From contig JANBPT010000214.1 of NCBI GenBank assembly GCA_027575765.1, forward strand, positions 1 to 55,521: DNA of 55,521 nt, written 5' to 3'. The translations under genes and the position numbers were made by a program. A model generated the notes under the pieces. It did not search any database. It worked only from the letters and a program-made list of their open reading frames with translations, and had not been told where the DNA came from. The stretch comes from Tieghemiomyces parasiticus (lineage: Eukaryota > Kickxellomycota > Dimargaritomycetes > Dimargaritales > Dimargaritaceae). Below are positions 1 through 10,145 of this stretch, one piece after another (positions within the stretch are counted from its first letter, which is position 1; each line of letters starts with the position of its first letter).

Positions 1-73
1 CCTATTAGCTCAGTTGGTTTAGAGCGTCGTGCTAATAACGCGAAGGTCGTAGGTTCGATCCCTGCATGGGGCA
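1..73 (+). tRNA. tRNA-Ile (anticodon AAT), 5' end cut by window edge
   Basis: The D-arm, anticodon arm, T-arm and acceptor 3' half match base for base the complete copy at 14914-14988. The seven-base anticodon loop CTAATAA gives anticodon AAT, so it reads isoleucine codons. The first two acceptor bases lie outside the window. A short T run near 93-96 could serve as the Pol III terminator. It has no intron and no encoded CCA, as expected for a eukaryotic nuclear tRNA gene. Confidence 0.93.
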
Positions 74-2428
74 GTTTCTTTCTAATAATTTTGCTTGTCG
101 TGGATTTATTGTACTTGTGATGTTGCTAACTGGGGATCAGCAGATGTGTGGGTTGTAACGGGTATATTATAGATGTAAGGTACAAGCAATAAACGATAAG
201 TAAGAGGAGGTATGAATGTATGGTGGGAACAAAAGGTATGAGCATGGTTGGCAGAATAAAAGGCATGAAGAATGTGAGAGGCAGAATGTCAGATAGGAAC
301 AGGGACATTAGGACTGCTAGATGGTGCATGGAGTAGGTTAACAGATAAAGAAGGAATCCTGGTGGATGTTTAGGACCTGCATTGATATAGGATATAAGGC
401 AATAGAGCTTGAGGTCAGGTGGGCATTGTTAGCAGTTGTGTGGAGTTTTTGGCAACTGTTGGCAAACAGTGGCTTAGAGAGGCTGCATTTTGGCACATTG
501 GTTTTGCAGCCTCATTAATGGGTGTCACCCTTCTATAAAGTTGCTCTTGAGTTTGTTAATTTGATTAATAAATTACATGACATAGTCTCTTTATACTTAG
601 AAACATAGGATATTCTATTATAATCCAACTATTGATTAATATATCTAACCTGCTCCCAAACTATGTGTTAGCTATGACAGCTATCAACTTGTAGTCACTA
701 TTATTATTATGTGGTGTCAAGGGGTACTTTCCCATCCATCCTTACTCCCTAGCCCTGGAGGATTCAGACTGAGGGAAACAACAGAGGGTCCTCTAAATAC
801 ATAAGAGTATAGCAGGCCTTACCCAGCAGCCACTCTTGATCCTTTACCTTATTTTCCCCATTAGATTCTTTACTAGGACCATGTCACATCAATATGTTTG
901 ATGTCTCCTATTACTGACATACTTAATGAAATGTGTTATTTATTAACTATTTATTTGATCTATTACAACACTGTATAGCTGGGGGTATTACCCTCAGATA
1001 GAACAATCAAATTACTTAACAAAACCCTTCCATAACATGGATTAGGACTAGCATATACTAAGAAAGGCCACATTAGCCTACTCAGGACACTGTGTGCTGA
1101 TATTAGGCTCAAGTCTAATACCATAACCAAAAGGCTATTCTACTATCACAGAATTTATGGTTCTGAAATAGTAGACTTGGACTTTACCTTGGGAAAATCT
1201 AATGTGGTGGTTCCCAATCACTGCACACTGCAAATAGTATCAAGTAGCTAGCTTATCTCAAAGATAATGCAGCAGGGGCCCCCTTAGTGGGTACTCTGAC
1301 TATATTGGGTGTGGGTGGTCTTTTCCCCCTTTTGATTCGATTTTTTACCTTCCTTATCATATCCAGCCAACCAGTACTACTGGGCCATTCCTACTATATA
1401 CCAAGTTTATCATGATAAAAATTGACATGCAGGTAATAATTGGATTTTTTCAGACATGGCTGTGACACCACTAAAGAGGTAGATACCAACTAAGGGAGGG
1501 TGGTAGGCAAGCAACATCTTGTGGCAACCACCAGTCACCCTGCACTCCAGACTATCACCACTGACTAGGCCATATATCTAGTGTGGCTTCAACCACCAAT
1601 TCATCCCTACCCTTTTTATCTTTACCATACGCCTATGCACCAATGCTTCATCCTCCCAGTGTTTGGTTTCTTTACAAACCAATGCCGATTCTATCTGCCC
1701 TCTCATTTGCACAATTTTGAATAACAGCACTGAGGACAGTACCTTAAGCATCATGTCCCTGAGGTCCGCCAGCTGCATATGCTGGTGAAAGAACCCCTTG
1801 GTAAAGTTATTGCTGTCTTATCTTACTTTAATAGTCTTTACTTATCACCCTTGCGGGTTCCTACCTACCACAGGCAGTTTGGGGGGGGTGAGATTGAAGC
1901 AGAGGGGAGGGATGAAAGAAGGGACGGCTGGAATAGAGGCAAGGGAACCAAGGACAAGCAAACGAGGACGGGGAAAATAGGGGCCCAGGTCAACCTGAGA
2001 AAGGAGATTAGGAGTTCCTACTTCCTATTAGCCAATGTTGGTCTCCTTTTATCATTTATGTGCTATATGTAAGGGCAAAAACTGTGGGCGTAATTATAAA
2101 TTCCACAGTAGAGAAAAGGAGAGGATAATAAAAAGCCTAAGCTAGGAAGAATGAAAATGGTTGTTAGTTGGTTGGCCTATTGTAATAACTACAAGTAGTA
2201 CACCTAGCCCAAATAAGCAATAAAGCTGGTCAAGGTATGTCAACCAGCTGTGGTGAGTAGCTATTCTTGATTTACAATGGTCTTGCCCGCTGCTATGTTG
2301 CGGCTGGTGTGCCACAACCAGGGGTAGCAAGTCTCAATGGAAAACTGGCTGATGGGCAGCGCTGCCAATTTATGGACACCATGATAACCAAAAGGGAAAG
2401 CTAAATGCAAGAAAGGAAGATAAAAAAG

Positions 2429-2432
<4 letters not shown>
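74..2432. other. AT-rich, gene-free tract after the first tRNA
   Basis: The base composition is clearly more AT-rich than the gene-bearing part of the window. Only short open frames occur on either strand, and none has a recognisable domain, a signal peptide or a plausible splice partner. I saw no long direct or inverted repeat, and no reverse transcriptase or transposase motif. Ancient degraded repeat DNA next to a tRNA gene is the most likely content, but this is inference. Confidence 0.5.

Positions 2433-2474
<42 letters not shown>
2433..2474. repeat. (GA)n microsatellite
   Basis: About 21 perfect GA units lie in an A/G-rich tract (roughly 2401-2480). It is in non-coding DNA and is expected to vary in length between strains. 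Confidence 0.97.
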
Positions 2475-2478
<4 letters not shown>

Positions 2479-3588
2479 AGAATACAAAGGGATCTCAGAT
2501 TGATATGTGGAAGGAGTGGTAACTATCCTCCATCTAATTTATTTTTTGACTGGGAGTTGGTTGCTATCAATTTGCTCGGCTATGGGAGTGACTACTGCCC
2601 TGTGGTTATTTTGGGCTGGCCGCTACCGTGACAATTACAGGGCTTGGGCACGGATTTGGCGAGCTGTGTAGGGCAGGGGGGAAGGATAAACTTAGCAATC
2701 CGTACTTTATAGGCATAACAGTCACTTGGATGCGGACACTGCTGTAGTAGGCCACCTAATCGTAAGCCCCTTCCTCTATCTATGTATACTTTTGTAAAGT
2801 TTAATCACCTACATGCCAACCTTGTACCGTGTATAATCAACTACTCCCCAGACGTGTGTTAAATCTGTAGAGCCGCCTAAGGTTGACCGCCTGTATCTGT
2901 AGCTTTAACCCTAGCAACGCTGAGCACCATACAGAGTCAGGACCATAGGCTGTGGTTAACGCTTTGGTTGGGATTTGGGCGCCAGGGAACGGCTGGGGGA
3001 GAGGATGATGGGTTGTACTCTTTCTTTCGCCCCACTTTTTCCCAGCCATCCGTGTATAGCAACGACATATCAACTATAATCGATTATAATTAGGACCGGC
3101 TCGACTTTAACCCCTGCTTTTGCTCTGATATACTCCCTTCCCAAATGTGAATACAATAATTCAATTCAAAGAGAGTAGAGGAACAGAGGAATGAGACAAA
3201 TGGAGAACAAAGACTAGGCTCGGGCCCACCGCTTTAGCCGGCTGGTATGGTGGGTGCACCCGTCCAATGACCAACACGACCAACTCACCACCCTCTCCCT
3301 TCTCTCCAGAGCAGGCGGAGGGGTTACAAGTGAGCCAGCTACCAATAGAAGCATGGCGGGCCTTGAGGCCGTACTGTGAGGCTTAGCCGAAAGTGATACA
3401 AAAGGAAATACAAAGAATTCCATAAGGACGGCATATAGGGGCGGCGACAGTGTGGGCCAAGTACAAGGTACTTGTCGCAAGGGATTTGTATGGTAGGGTG
3501 CCGCCGTCGCCATTAGCTGGGCTCCAGGAGGAGGGAACAGGAAGATCAGGGGATGCATAGACTAGGCCTGTGGACTAGTGGGGCCCCA
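2475..3588. other. Intergenic, no gene supported
   Basis: A 114-codon minus frame at 3214-3558 and a 78-codon minus frame at 2837-3073 are the longest. Both are rich in Pro, Ser and Arg without domain-like patterning. The last few hundred bases are best read as the upstream control region of the glycine-rich secreted protein gene. Confidence 0.5.
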
Positions 3589-3596
3589 TATAAATA
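3589..3596 (+). promoter_or_regulatory. TATA box of the glycine-rich protein gene
   Basis: TATAAATA stands about 200 nt before the start codon at 3798. A C/T-rich leader follows, typical of a strongly transcribed gene. Confidence 0.55.
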
Positions 3597-3797
3597 CCCC
3601 AACCAGTTCCCGTCCAAGTTTACCACACACCATCAGCCCATTGCCACTATAGTGCACTTTCCCAGTTTTCCCTCCAACCCAGTCCAAGCTCCCTCAGCTG
3701 CGTGGTGACTATTACCTGTAGACTCTCCAGCTCACACCGGCCACGCCATAATCCCCAACGTCCGTCCCTTGTTGTCATCGTCAACTACTTGACGACC

Positions 3798-4331
3798 ATG
3801 CTGTGCCCCATCCTTATTGTGGCCCTGGTCGCCACCCCAACCGCCTGGGCCCAGCCCAACCAACTAGCCCCCGTAGGCAGCAGCATCGACAGTTTTGGAT
3901 CACCTGTCCTCGAGACCTATGATGACAGTGCCCAGGTCTCCTCGACCGAAGCCAAGTTCCCCCGGATCTCCAAGTCCAACTGGGGCAGCCGCCGCGATGA
4001 TGACTACAACCAAGCTATCAATGCCATCGAAGAGATGAACAATATGAAAACGCCAGACTATCGCTGGGGCTCAGCACAGGCCGTTTCGCAAGACGAGAAT
4101 GCGGACAACAACAGTGAGTCTTTTGTAGACCTGGAGAAACGTAGAGGTGGTGGTGGTGGCGGTGGCGGTGGTCATGGTCACGGTGGTGGCGGTGGTGGCG
4201 GTGGCCGTGGTGGTGGGGGTGGTGGGGGTGGTGGTCGTAAAAAATCGGACGGGAATTACGGAGCCCCTATCCCTGGGTTTTACCAATACCTCAACCCCAA
4301 TTATTGGCGGTCTGGCCCTGAAAACCAGTAG
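3798..4331 (+). CDS. Secreted glycine-rich protein with putative Kex2 site
   Basis: This single-exon gene encodes 177 residues. I start at the ATG at 3798 because it puts a clean signal peptide first (MLCPILIVALVATPTAWAQ). An in-frame ATG 32 codons upstream would bury that peptide. An acidic, Ser- and Asn-rich segment follows to about residue 112. Next comes the dibasic stretch LEKRR, a typical Kex2 processing site. Directly behind it lies a tract of about 40 residues that is almost pure glycine with His and Arg interruptions. The protein ends in a non-repetitive Tyr/Pro/Asn-rich tail (residues about 155-177, containing YQYLNPNYW). Processing would release a glycine-rich peptide with an aromatic tail. 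Cell-wall, adhesive or effector roles are possible. No family was recognised. Confidence 0.75.
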   Translation: MLCPILIVALVATPTAWAQPNQLAPVGSSIDSFGSPVLETYDDSAQVSSTEAKFPRISKSNWGSRRDDDYNQAINAIEEMNNMKTPDYRWGSAQAVSQDENADNNSESFVDLEKRRGGGGGGGGGHGHGGGGGGGGRGGGGGGGGGRKKSDGNYGAPIPGFYQYLNPNYWRSGPENQ

Positions 4332-5137
4332 CCCAACATTGCTGCTCCCCTCCGATCCTCCTTTTGTCTTTACCACCGCTTCCTCCTGTCATCTATTTAG
4401 CGTCACAGAGAGCTCAGCCTTCGTGCTTTGTTTCTGATAGTAAATTAGTCCGTTTCAGTTTGGTCTTTTTACTAGATTTAGTAAAGCTATATTTTGATTT
4501 CCAAATACCTAGTGTGGTAGGCGTAAACTTACCAATAAAAAGAGCTAGTGTTCAACTTAAACTGGGGGTGGAGTTAATGATTTGGTTGGTGGCTGTTATT
4601 TTATTGAATAGAGACCAGTAGGTCTTTTATACTGGAACGATGCCCGGCATCATTTGTATGAACTATTTAGACTAGGCTAGGAAAGCTAAGACAACAGGTC
4701 GCGGCGGGGCCGGGCACCAACTGGAAGAGGATGGACGGGTAGGTAGCCGCCAGATCAGGATTGGAAAAAGGTAACGCCCTAAAAGATTTGAAGGCAGTAC
4801 CCGGTTTGGGTAATGAAAGTGACGGAAGGGTTGAGCCATCATGGGCATAGAGCGATAGGTCCTCGATTAATCAGCTGCTATAAGGCGCACCCATCATGGC
4901 TGGGTGGCACCGCCTGGGACGGCAAAGGCCGCCGGCTGGCCTCACTTGGGATATGGCTCGGGAGGGGCGGGGTGTAGGCGGCGACACACAGTAGGCCTAC
5001 AAAGCGAAAGTTAACGTCCAACTCTGAAATGACGCGTATCTGCGGAGTGATACTTTTCGGCTATTAGTGGCCATATGACCACTTCCCTACCGTTTCCCCT
5101 GTCTCTGTAATTCAAAGCTGGTGCTTCTTCGCATCAC
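4332..5137. other. Intergenic, no gene supported
   Basis: This is the 3' flank of the glycine-rich gene followed by mixed-composition DNA. Only short, pattern-free open frames are present. Confidence 0.5.
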
Positions 5138-5683
5138 ATGACATTAGTCACAAACATGGTGGTACCCACAATCTTGAGGAATAATGGTAATCCCGTTTCA
5201 TACGCAACATTTCAAATGTTTATACGTGTCTCCCCTGAGCTTGTCGGCCCAATGCAAAGCATAAGGGCGGACTCTAGCCGTAGCTCTCTAGGCAATTTTT
5301 GGACCGTTCCTACAATGTTGGTCAACAACTATTACGTGAAGGACTTGGCTAGGGTCCTCCACCTAACCAAAATGGAAACGGCAAAGAAGGGAGGTGACCG
5401 GTACCCATTGCAATGTACCCCTTCATTAACTTGGTCAAAGGACGTGAGAAACACACCTTTTATCATCTACTCCTCAATAGCCCATGTTAGGGACCTAGCG
5501 GAGCCAGCTGCGGTACTGGCAGCGGAGGCAGGGGTTCCTTGTCGTATTCATACACCTACTCCATTGTTTACTGCACGGTCATCTGCACTGCGAGCTGTAC
5601 GGAACCGTGCAGGCGAAGGGCGAGGAAAGTTGTGGGAAAGGGGGCGCGCACCCAGCCCGGACGGTATCCGCCATGGACAATAG
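5138..5683 (+). CDS. Hypothetical 181-codon open frame
   Basis: The frame begins with ATG and is the longest unassigned one in this part. No signal peptide, membrane helix or family motif was recognised. The last 60 residues are Arg/Ala/Gly-rich and look like chance translation of GC-rich DNA. It may be one exon of an unknown gene, or spurious. Confidence 0.2.
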   Translation: MTLVTNMVVPTILRNNGNPVSYATFQMFIRVSPELVGPMQSIRADSSRSSLGNFWTVPTMLVNNYYVKDLARVLHLTKMETAKKGGDRYPLQCTPSLTWSKDVRNTPFIIYSSIAHVRDLAEPAAVLAAEAGVPCRIHTPTPLFTARSSALRAVRNRAGEGRGKLWERGRAPSPDGIRHGQ

Positions 5684-6201
5684 GAATCCAACAAGCATCA
5701 AGGTTGAAACGCTTCGCTCCGCTTTGAAACCTTGGCCAGCCGAGGCTCTTTTCCAATTTTCCTGTTCCTGCAAGCCAGTTGATGGGTGCTTCTCCCTCTT
5801 CCCTATCCCCCCGTCCCCAAGGCTCTGGGCGTAGTCGTGCTGTGAACAAGCGGCGTAGCGCCGTGTCTCTTGCCATGGGTGTCCATGCCCGGCGGAGAAG
5901 CCCCCATCGGCGTGAGAGGCCCATGTCCCCCGCTCTGTACTTTACCCGGCGACTGTCGTCACCGGTTTCCTAACCCCTCAGTCTTGTACAGCCTAGGTCT
6001 TGGGCACTCCCACCACCCCTACCGACATCCACTTCCTTCCTAGCGCCTCATTCCCCCTTCAGTCTGTTCGCATTCCATCCGACGCCTGACCGTAGTCCTC
6101 TCCTGACCGGCCCATTTGTAACGCCTCGAGCATAGTGCCTGTTGGACCTTCCCCGCTTTGTACGTCAGCAAGTACCTCCCGTATTCCCTCTCACTGCCAC
6201 C
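5684..6201. other. GC-rich leader region of the TMEM243-like gene with a small inverted repeat
   Basis: It contains AAGGTT (5700-5705) and its complement AACCTT (5728-5733), with TTGAAAC direct repeats nested inside. The remainder is C/T-rich and probably forms the promoter and 5' leader of the next gene. The minus frame at 5568-5924 is judged a shadow. Confidence 0.4.
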
Positions 6202-6875
6202 ATGGACGAGCCGCTGTTTGGCGGGGCTAGCCGGCGGGTAAGTTTGGCACCGGCTGCCGGGCTTGGGCGCTGAGAGGGCAACCTGGCGAGAAGCTGAGTT
6301 TAGCATCAGCAAGGTGTACCCGCGACAGGTCAGTTTGACGTTACCGCTCCTCATTCACCTCGTATCACTCCGACCTGGTGCCCCACCCTTCCCTTACCCG
6401 TCGCCCGCCTTGTACAACGGCGCAGGACCGCCTCATTGAGCACGCCGTGGGTGGCGTTGTACTACTCTTCGTATCACTGACCGTCCTCTTCTCAATCATC
6501 AACGGCTTCAGCAAGACCATCTTACACCTGTTCCTTGGTCTGGCCGTCGTCATGCTGACTTTGTGCGAACTACAACTGGTAGGTTGGATCGAAAATAATA
6601 ATAATTGAACCAGTAGATTATGTGCGCTGGCGACATAAATAATGGGATTCTCGACGCGGCGTCTAGCTTGGGCAATACCGCTTAGAGTCTAAACTCCCCG
6701 AGCTAATGCCGTGAATCTCACCTTCAACTTCTGACTACACACCCTCCAGATCCGCTGGTACCGCATGGGTGACCTTGAGCCCAAGTTCAAGTTTATGATT
6801 GTGGGGCTAGGGTTCTCAATTGTGTACCTATCCATCATCGCCAACGTCTATTTCTGGGCCCCCGTGCCATCATAG
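6202..6875 (+). CDS. TMEM243: TMEM243-like small membrane protein, 3 exons
   Basis: Exons are 6202-6237, 6426-6578 and 6750-6875, all in phase 0, giving 104 residues. The N-terminus carries PLFGGASRRDRLIEHAVGG and the second half carries WYRMGDLEPKFKF followed by SIIANVYF. These agree with the animal family signature remembered as PLFG..S..DR, WYRxGDLEPKF and an AN.YF end. Three hydrophobic helices can be seen: about 19-40, 44-63 and 77-98. The length fits the family (animal members about 118 residues). The biochemical role of TMEM243 is unknown; the human gene was noted next to the multidrug-resistance locus. The start is supported by a Kozak-like CCACC before the ATG and by the motif falling directly behind it. 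Confidence 0.8.
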
Positions 6876-7646
6876 GTTCTACTAAACGAAACAGTCTTTT
6901 CAGGTATTCGCGTTGAGCCGGTGGCCCTGCACAGAGCGGTTGGTATTTTATTTTGAGTGTTTAAGTACATTAAATTATGATACAGTTGGAGCCTAGCCAA
7001 CAAGCACCGACTTTCGCACCCCTAGTTTGATTGGACACGATTCTGCTTGCCCTGGGACCGAGCAATATTTACCTTGGCATTCATTTTGAAAGCGGACGGG
7101 CTAAACGGTAATCGGTTCCGTGCGGTAATAGCCCTGGGCGACAGCAGCAGACCGTCTTTCACAGGAGCGCTGGGTGGAGGGAGCAGAGATATGGTTGGGT
7201 AGGCCGGGAGCCTCCCTGACTTGAGGTGGGGGGCAGACATAAAGTCCCGAGTATCCTAGGCCCTTGAACGATTTTTCACCCACGGTGGGAAGTTTCACAC
7301 CCGCTGACTCGTCTGCTCTCGCTCCCCAATGGGATATAGATAGGAAGCGTGAGGATGGGCCCTAGCCGGTTGTTGTCTGGGCGGGTGCGATTCGGGCATT
7401 GACGACCACCCTCAGCCTCCAAGCCCCCCCCAACTTACTCGCCCACCACTTTGCCACCCCCTCAACGCTGGGCCTACGAATCCTACCCCCCCACCGCATC
7501 AGCCTGCCAGCCGGATTCGACCCACCAGCAGCCCATCCTTTCATCACTTGAATCGTCCCCTCTGTCCGTTTTTCCCTTTGTCACTTTCCACCTGCCCTCT
7601 ACTTCCCATTTCTAGCTATCAATCTCACCTCCCTGTATCTAACGCC
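6876..7646. other. Intergenic and leader of COX13
   Basis: No gene is supported. Overlapping short frames on the minus strand (7022-7298, 7362-7547) lack patterning. The last 100 bases are C/T-rich leader. Confidence 0.5.
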
Positions 7647-8385
7647 ATGGCCTCCCGTTCCCTCTTTGGTTCGCGCCTGGCCCCCGCCATGCGGTCCCTG
7701 CGCACTCGCAACTACTCCAGCGTCGCCCCGCCCCACTATCCCGCCAACATCAATCCCCACGTCAAGGCCGAGATCGAGGCCATCAAGCACCACGCCGAGA
7801 GTAAGTCCAGGCCGCAGGCGCCTCCTCCCTTCCACCGCCCCTAGCCGCTCGTCCTAGGGCGAGGGCTATGGAGTCCGTCGCACCCTTTCTGCTATCCGCG
7901 TACCGTCGCTTCCGACCCGTTATCTCTAACCCGGTTCCACTTTGCTTTCCGTTTCTACTCACCACACGTGTATCACAACAGAGACCACTGAGCTGTGGCG
8001 CCGTATTTCCATCTATGGCATGTTCCCCATCCTGGGCATCACCGCTTATGTTGTCTACGGCATGGCCGTGGATCACATTCACCACCTGCACGAGCACCCG
8101 CCCACGTTCAAGAAGTACGATTACCTTCGTATCCGCAACCGTCCCTTCCCCTGGGGTGATGGTAAGTAGACTGTAGACTAGAAGCTATCACATTCTATGA
8201 TGGCCTGGGGCTGCGCCCGTAGTCGGGTACGCGAGGTCGGATAGTCACCACAATACAAGGACGAAGCTAACCTACCTAGGACATTTGCATGTGTCCAACT
8301 GTATTTCCTCCAATTTCACTCCGCAGGCGACCACACCCTCTTCTGGAACCCCCTGGTTAACCCCGACCCCGAGGCGGAGGAGTAA
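7647..8385 (+). CDS. COX13: Cytochrome c oxidase subunit VIa (Cox13), mitochondrial, 3 exons
   Basis: Exons are 7647-7800, 7982-8161 and 8327-8385, encoding 130 residues. Donors are GTAAGT, and the second intron carries a GCTAACC branch-like site. The product is a nuclear-encoded accessory subunit of complex IV in the inner membrane. Residues 1-25 are Arg/Ser-rich and free of acid, as in an import presequence. TTELWRRISIYGMFPILGITAYV contains the start of the single transmembrane helix (about 60-82). The C-terminal part shows the family signature: [24 protein letters not shown]. Length and motifs are normal for fungal Cox13, which tunes oxidase activity and stabilises the dimer. Identification is firm. 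Confidence 0.95.
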
Positions 8386-9827
8386 ATGCAACTGACCCGT
8401 GTAGCATTGTCTCAGCTTGGCAGCTCCTAAGCACCAGTCCAGTATACCGGGTGATCTTGGTATGCCAAATGCACTCAATGTCAGGCCCGACTGTACTTCT
8501 CGATCGGGTGACTTCAGTTCACGTCCATTGTGGTGCATAGCTGCGTATTAAACCGGTAGTGTGCATGCCGGCCGTTGGCCAAATGCACTTTAGATATTAT
8601 ATTAGAAAGTCAATCGTTACTGTGCATCCTGCATGCCACTAGATAGGGGAGGATAAGTACAGCGGCACCAAAGGGTCTAGATTTTATACAATTTACGTCG
8701 GAGGCGGGGATGCTCACCGCGGCCACCACATTTCGTACATAGTTATACTAGCACAACATCGTCTTCAGACAACCGTGCGGATTTGTAAATTGGCCCACAT
8801 GCCGGACGGTAGGTCTATGTACGACGGCCAAAGCGCCCATTCCTGCCACCCGCCTTGACTAAGGGGATTATTTTTACGTGGGCGTTAACCTTGTGCCATG
8901 TAAGCTTAGCAATAGAATTTGGTATGGCTGACTACGGCTACAGATGATGATTACCTCAACCCTGACCGTGGGCTCATCGGCCCTAGGATAGAGACAAAGC
9001 GGGACGCGAGGAAATAATCGTGTATGAGGGGAGGGAGGGAGAGAGAGGACAGGACCGATTCGCTTGCGTCATAGTACGGCTATTTGAAGGCACCAACCCA
9101 ACTCACCCACAATGGAAAGTACCGGCGACCGAGTGGCGCAGCCGGCTCGCTCTCATGTTTACATTGGGGAGGTTACATTGGCCATGCCATCAGCAAGTGG
9201 AGCGGGTGGCACAATTTCGTGTGGCTTGCTTTCTACCACGCCCTACTGAAATAGGGACTAAAGCTACAAGCAGAGTAGAGGAGTACATGGAGGTACCGAC
9301 CAGGGCCAGAGCGGACCACTTACCATAACTCTCCCCTCTCCGCGGCGCCAGTTAGAAAATCGTGTTACCTTCCGACCAGGCCACCACCATTGGTTTATAT
9401 GTACCGGTCATAGTCCTGTGTATGGTATCGTCCTACCTGCGCCTATACATGCGATGAATTGGTAAGGGAAAACACACCACATTTGCCACACTTTGGCCGC
9501 TGGCCACGATCGATTGACGACCATTCAAGAAATATCAAGGCGTTGAAAATGGGCCCTGTGTTGAATCGTCTTGAACTGGGCAGCAAGTAAGGCCAGAGCA
9601 TCGCGGATGGCCAGCCTATGTCGCCATAAATAGTACGGCTTAGGCCCTCCCCTCATTTAATCCAACATTAACCGATCATCCAAGCTTGTCGCGCCGGCTA
9701 TCCCCTCTTACCATCGTCTGGTGCCCTATATATTCTCTTAACGATATCCTCTAGCCCACTCCAGCACGACCTGCTTCGTCCCAGTCCCACAGAAAATCTC
9801 ATTGGCCACAATCCTCCGTTATCCACC
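8386..9827. other. Intergenic, no gene supported
   Basis: About 1.4 kb without a convincing gene. A 102-codon plus frame at 9020-9328 has no recognisable features. TATA-like CTATATATTC around 9725 could serve the downstream secreted peptide gene. Confidence 0.45.
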
Positions 9828-10145
9828 ATGCCCTTCAATCTGCGCCTCATTGTTGTCGGCAGTCCGCTGCTCCTCGCGATGGTTCTAATGCCTGTTTGTG
9901 CCGCCCCCATGCCGCCCAACCCATATCTCATCCGAATCCCACTGGACGCACGGCCAAACTATATTTATCAGTTCGATTCTCCGCAGATTCGACAGGGGAT
10001 TAGATCAATCCAAGGCCAGGGCCCTATCCGTCCCCCGGCTCCAGTTGAGGTCGGCGATTTCAGCGGTGACAGATTCGATATGAAATTCGGCTCACACGAT
10101 CCCCAGTACTGCTTGACTTGCCGGAAAGAGTTGGGCACTAACTAA
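9828..10145 (+). CDS. Small secreted protein, 105 aa
   Basis: The ATG follows CCACC, a good context. Residues 1-25 form a signal peptide with a hydrophobic core (LLLAMVLMPVCAA) and a small-residue cleavage site. The mature part of about 80 residues is Pro/Ile/Arg-rich near its start and ends with a CLTC motif next to the C-terminus. No family was recognised. The single Cys pair could form one disulfide. It fits the profile of small secreted proteins common in fungi, so an extracellular role is inferred only from the signal peptide. Confidence 0.6.
   Translation: MPFNLRLIVVGSPLLLAMVLMPVCAAPMPPNPYLIRIPLDARPNYIYQFDSPQIRQGIRSIQGQGPIRPPAPVEVGDFSGDRFDMKFGSHDPQYCLTCRKELGTN

Noticed and set aside
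2433..2474. Possible CRISPR-like or tandem array
   Set aside because: It is a plain dinucleotide repeat without spacers, in a eukaryotic genome.
4071..4437. Val/Thr-rich open frames on both strands across the glycine tract
   Set aside because: They are shadow translations of the GGT/GGC repeat; the frame with signal peptide and normal flanks is the real one.
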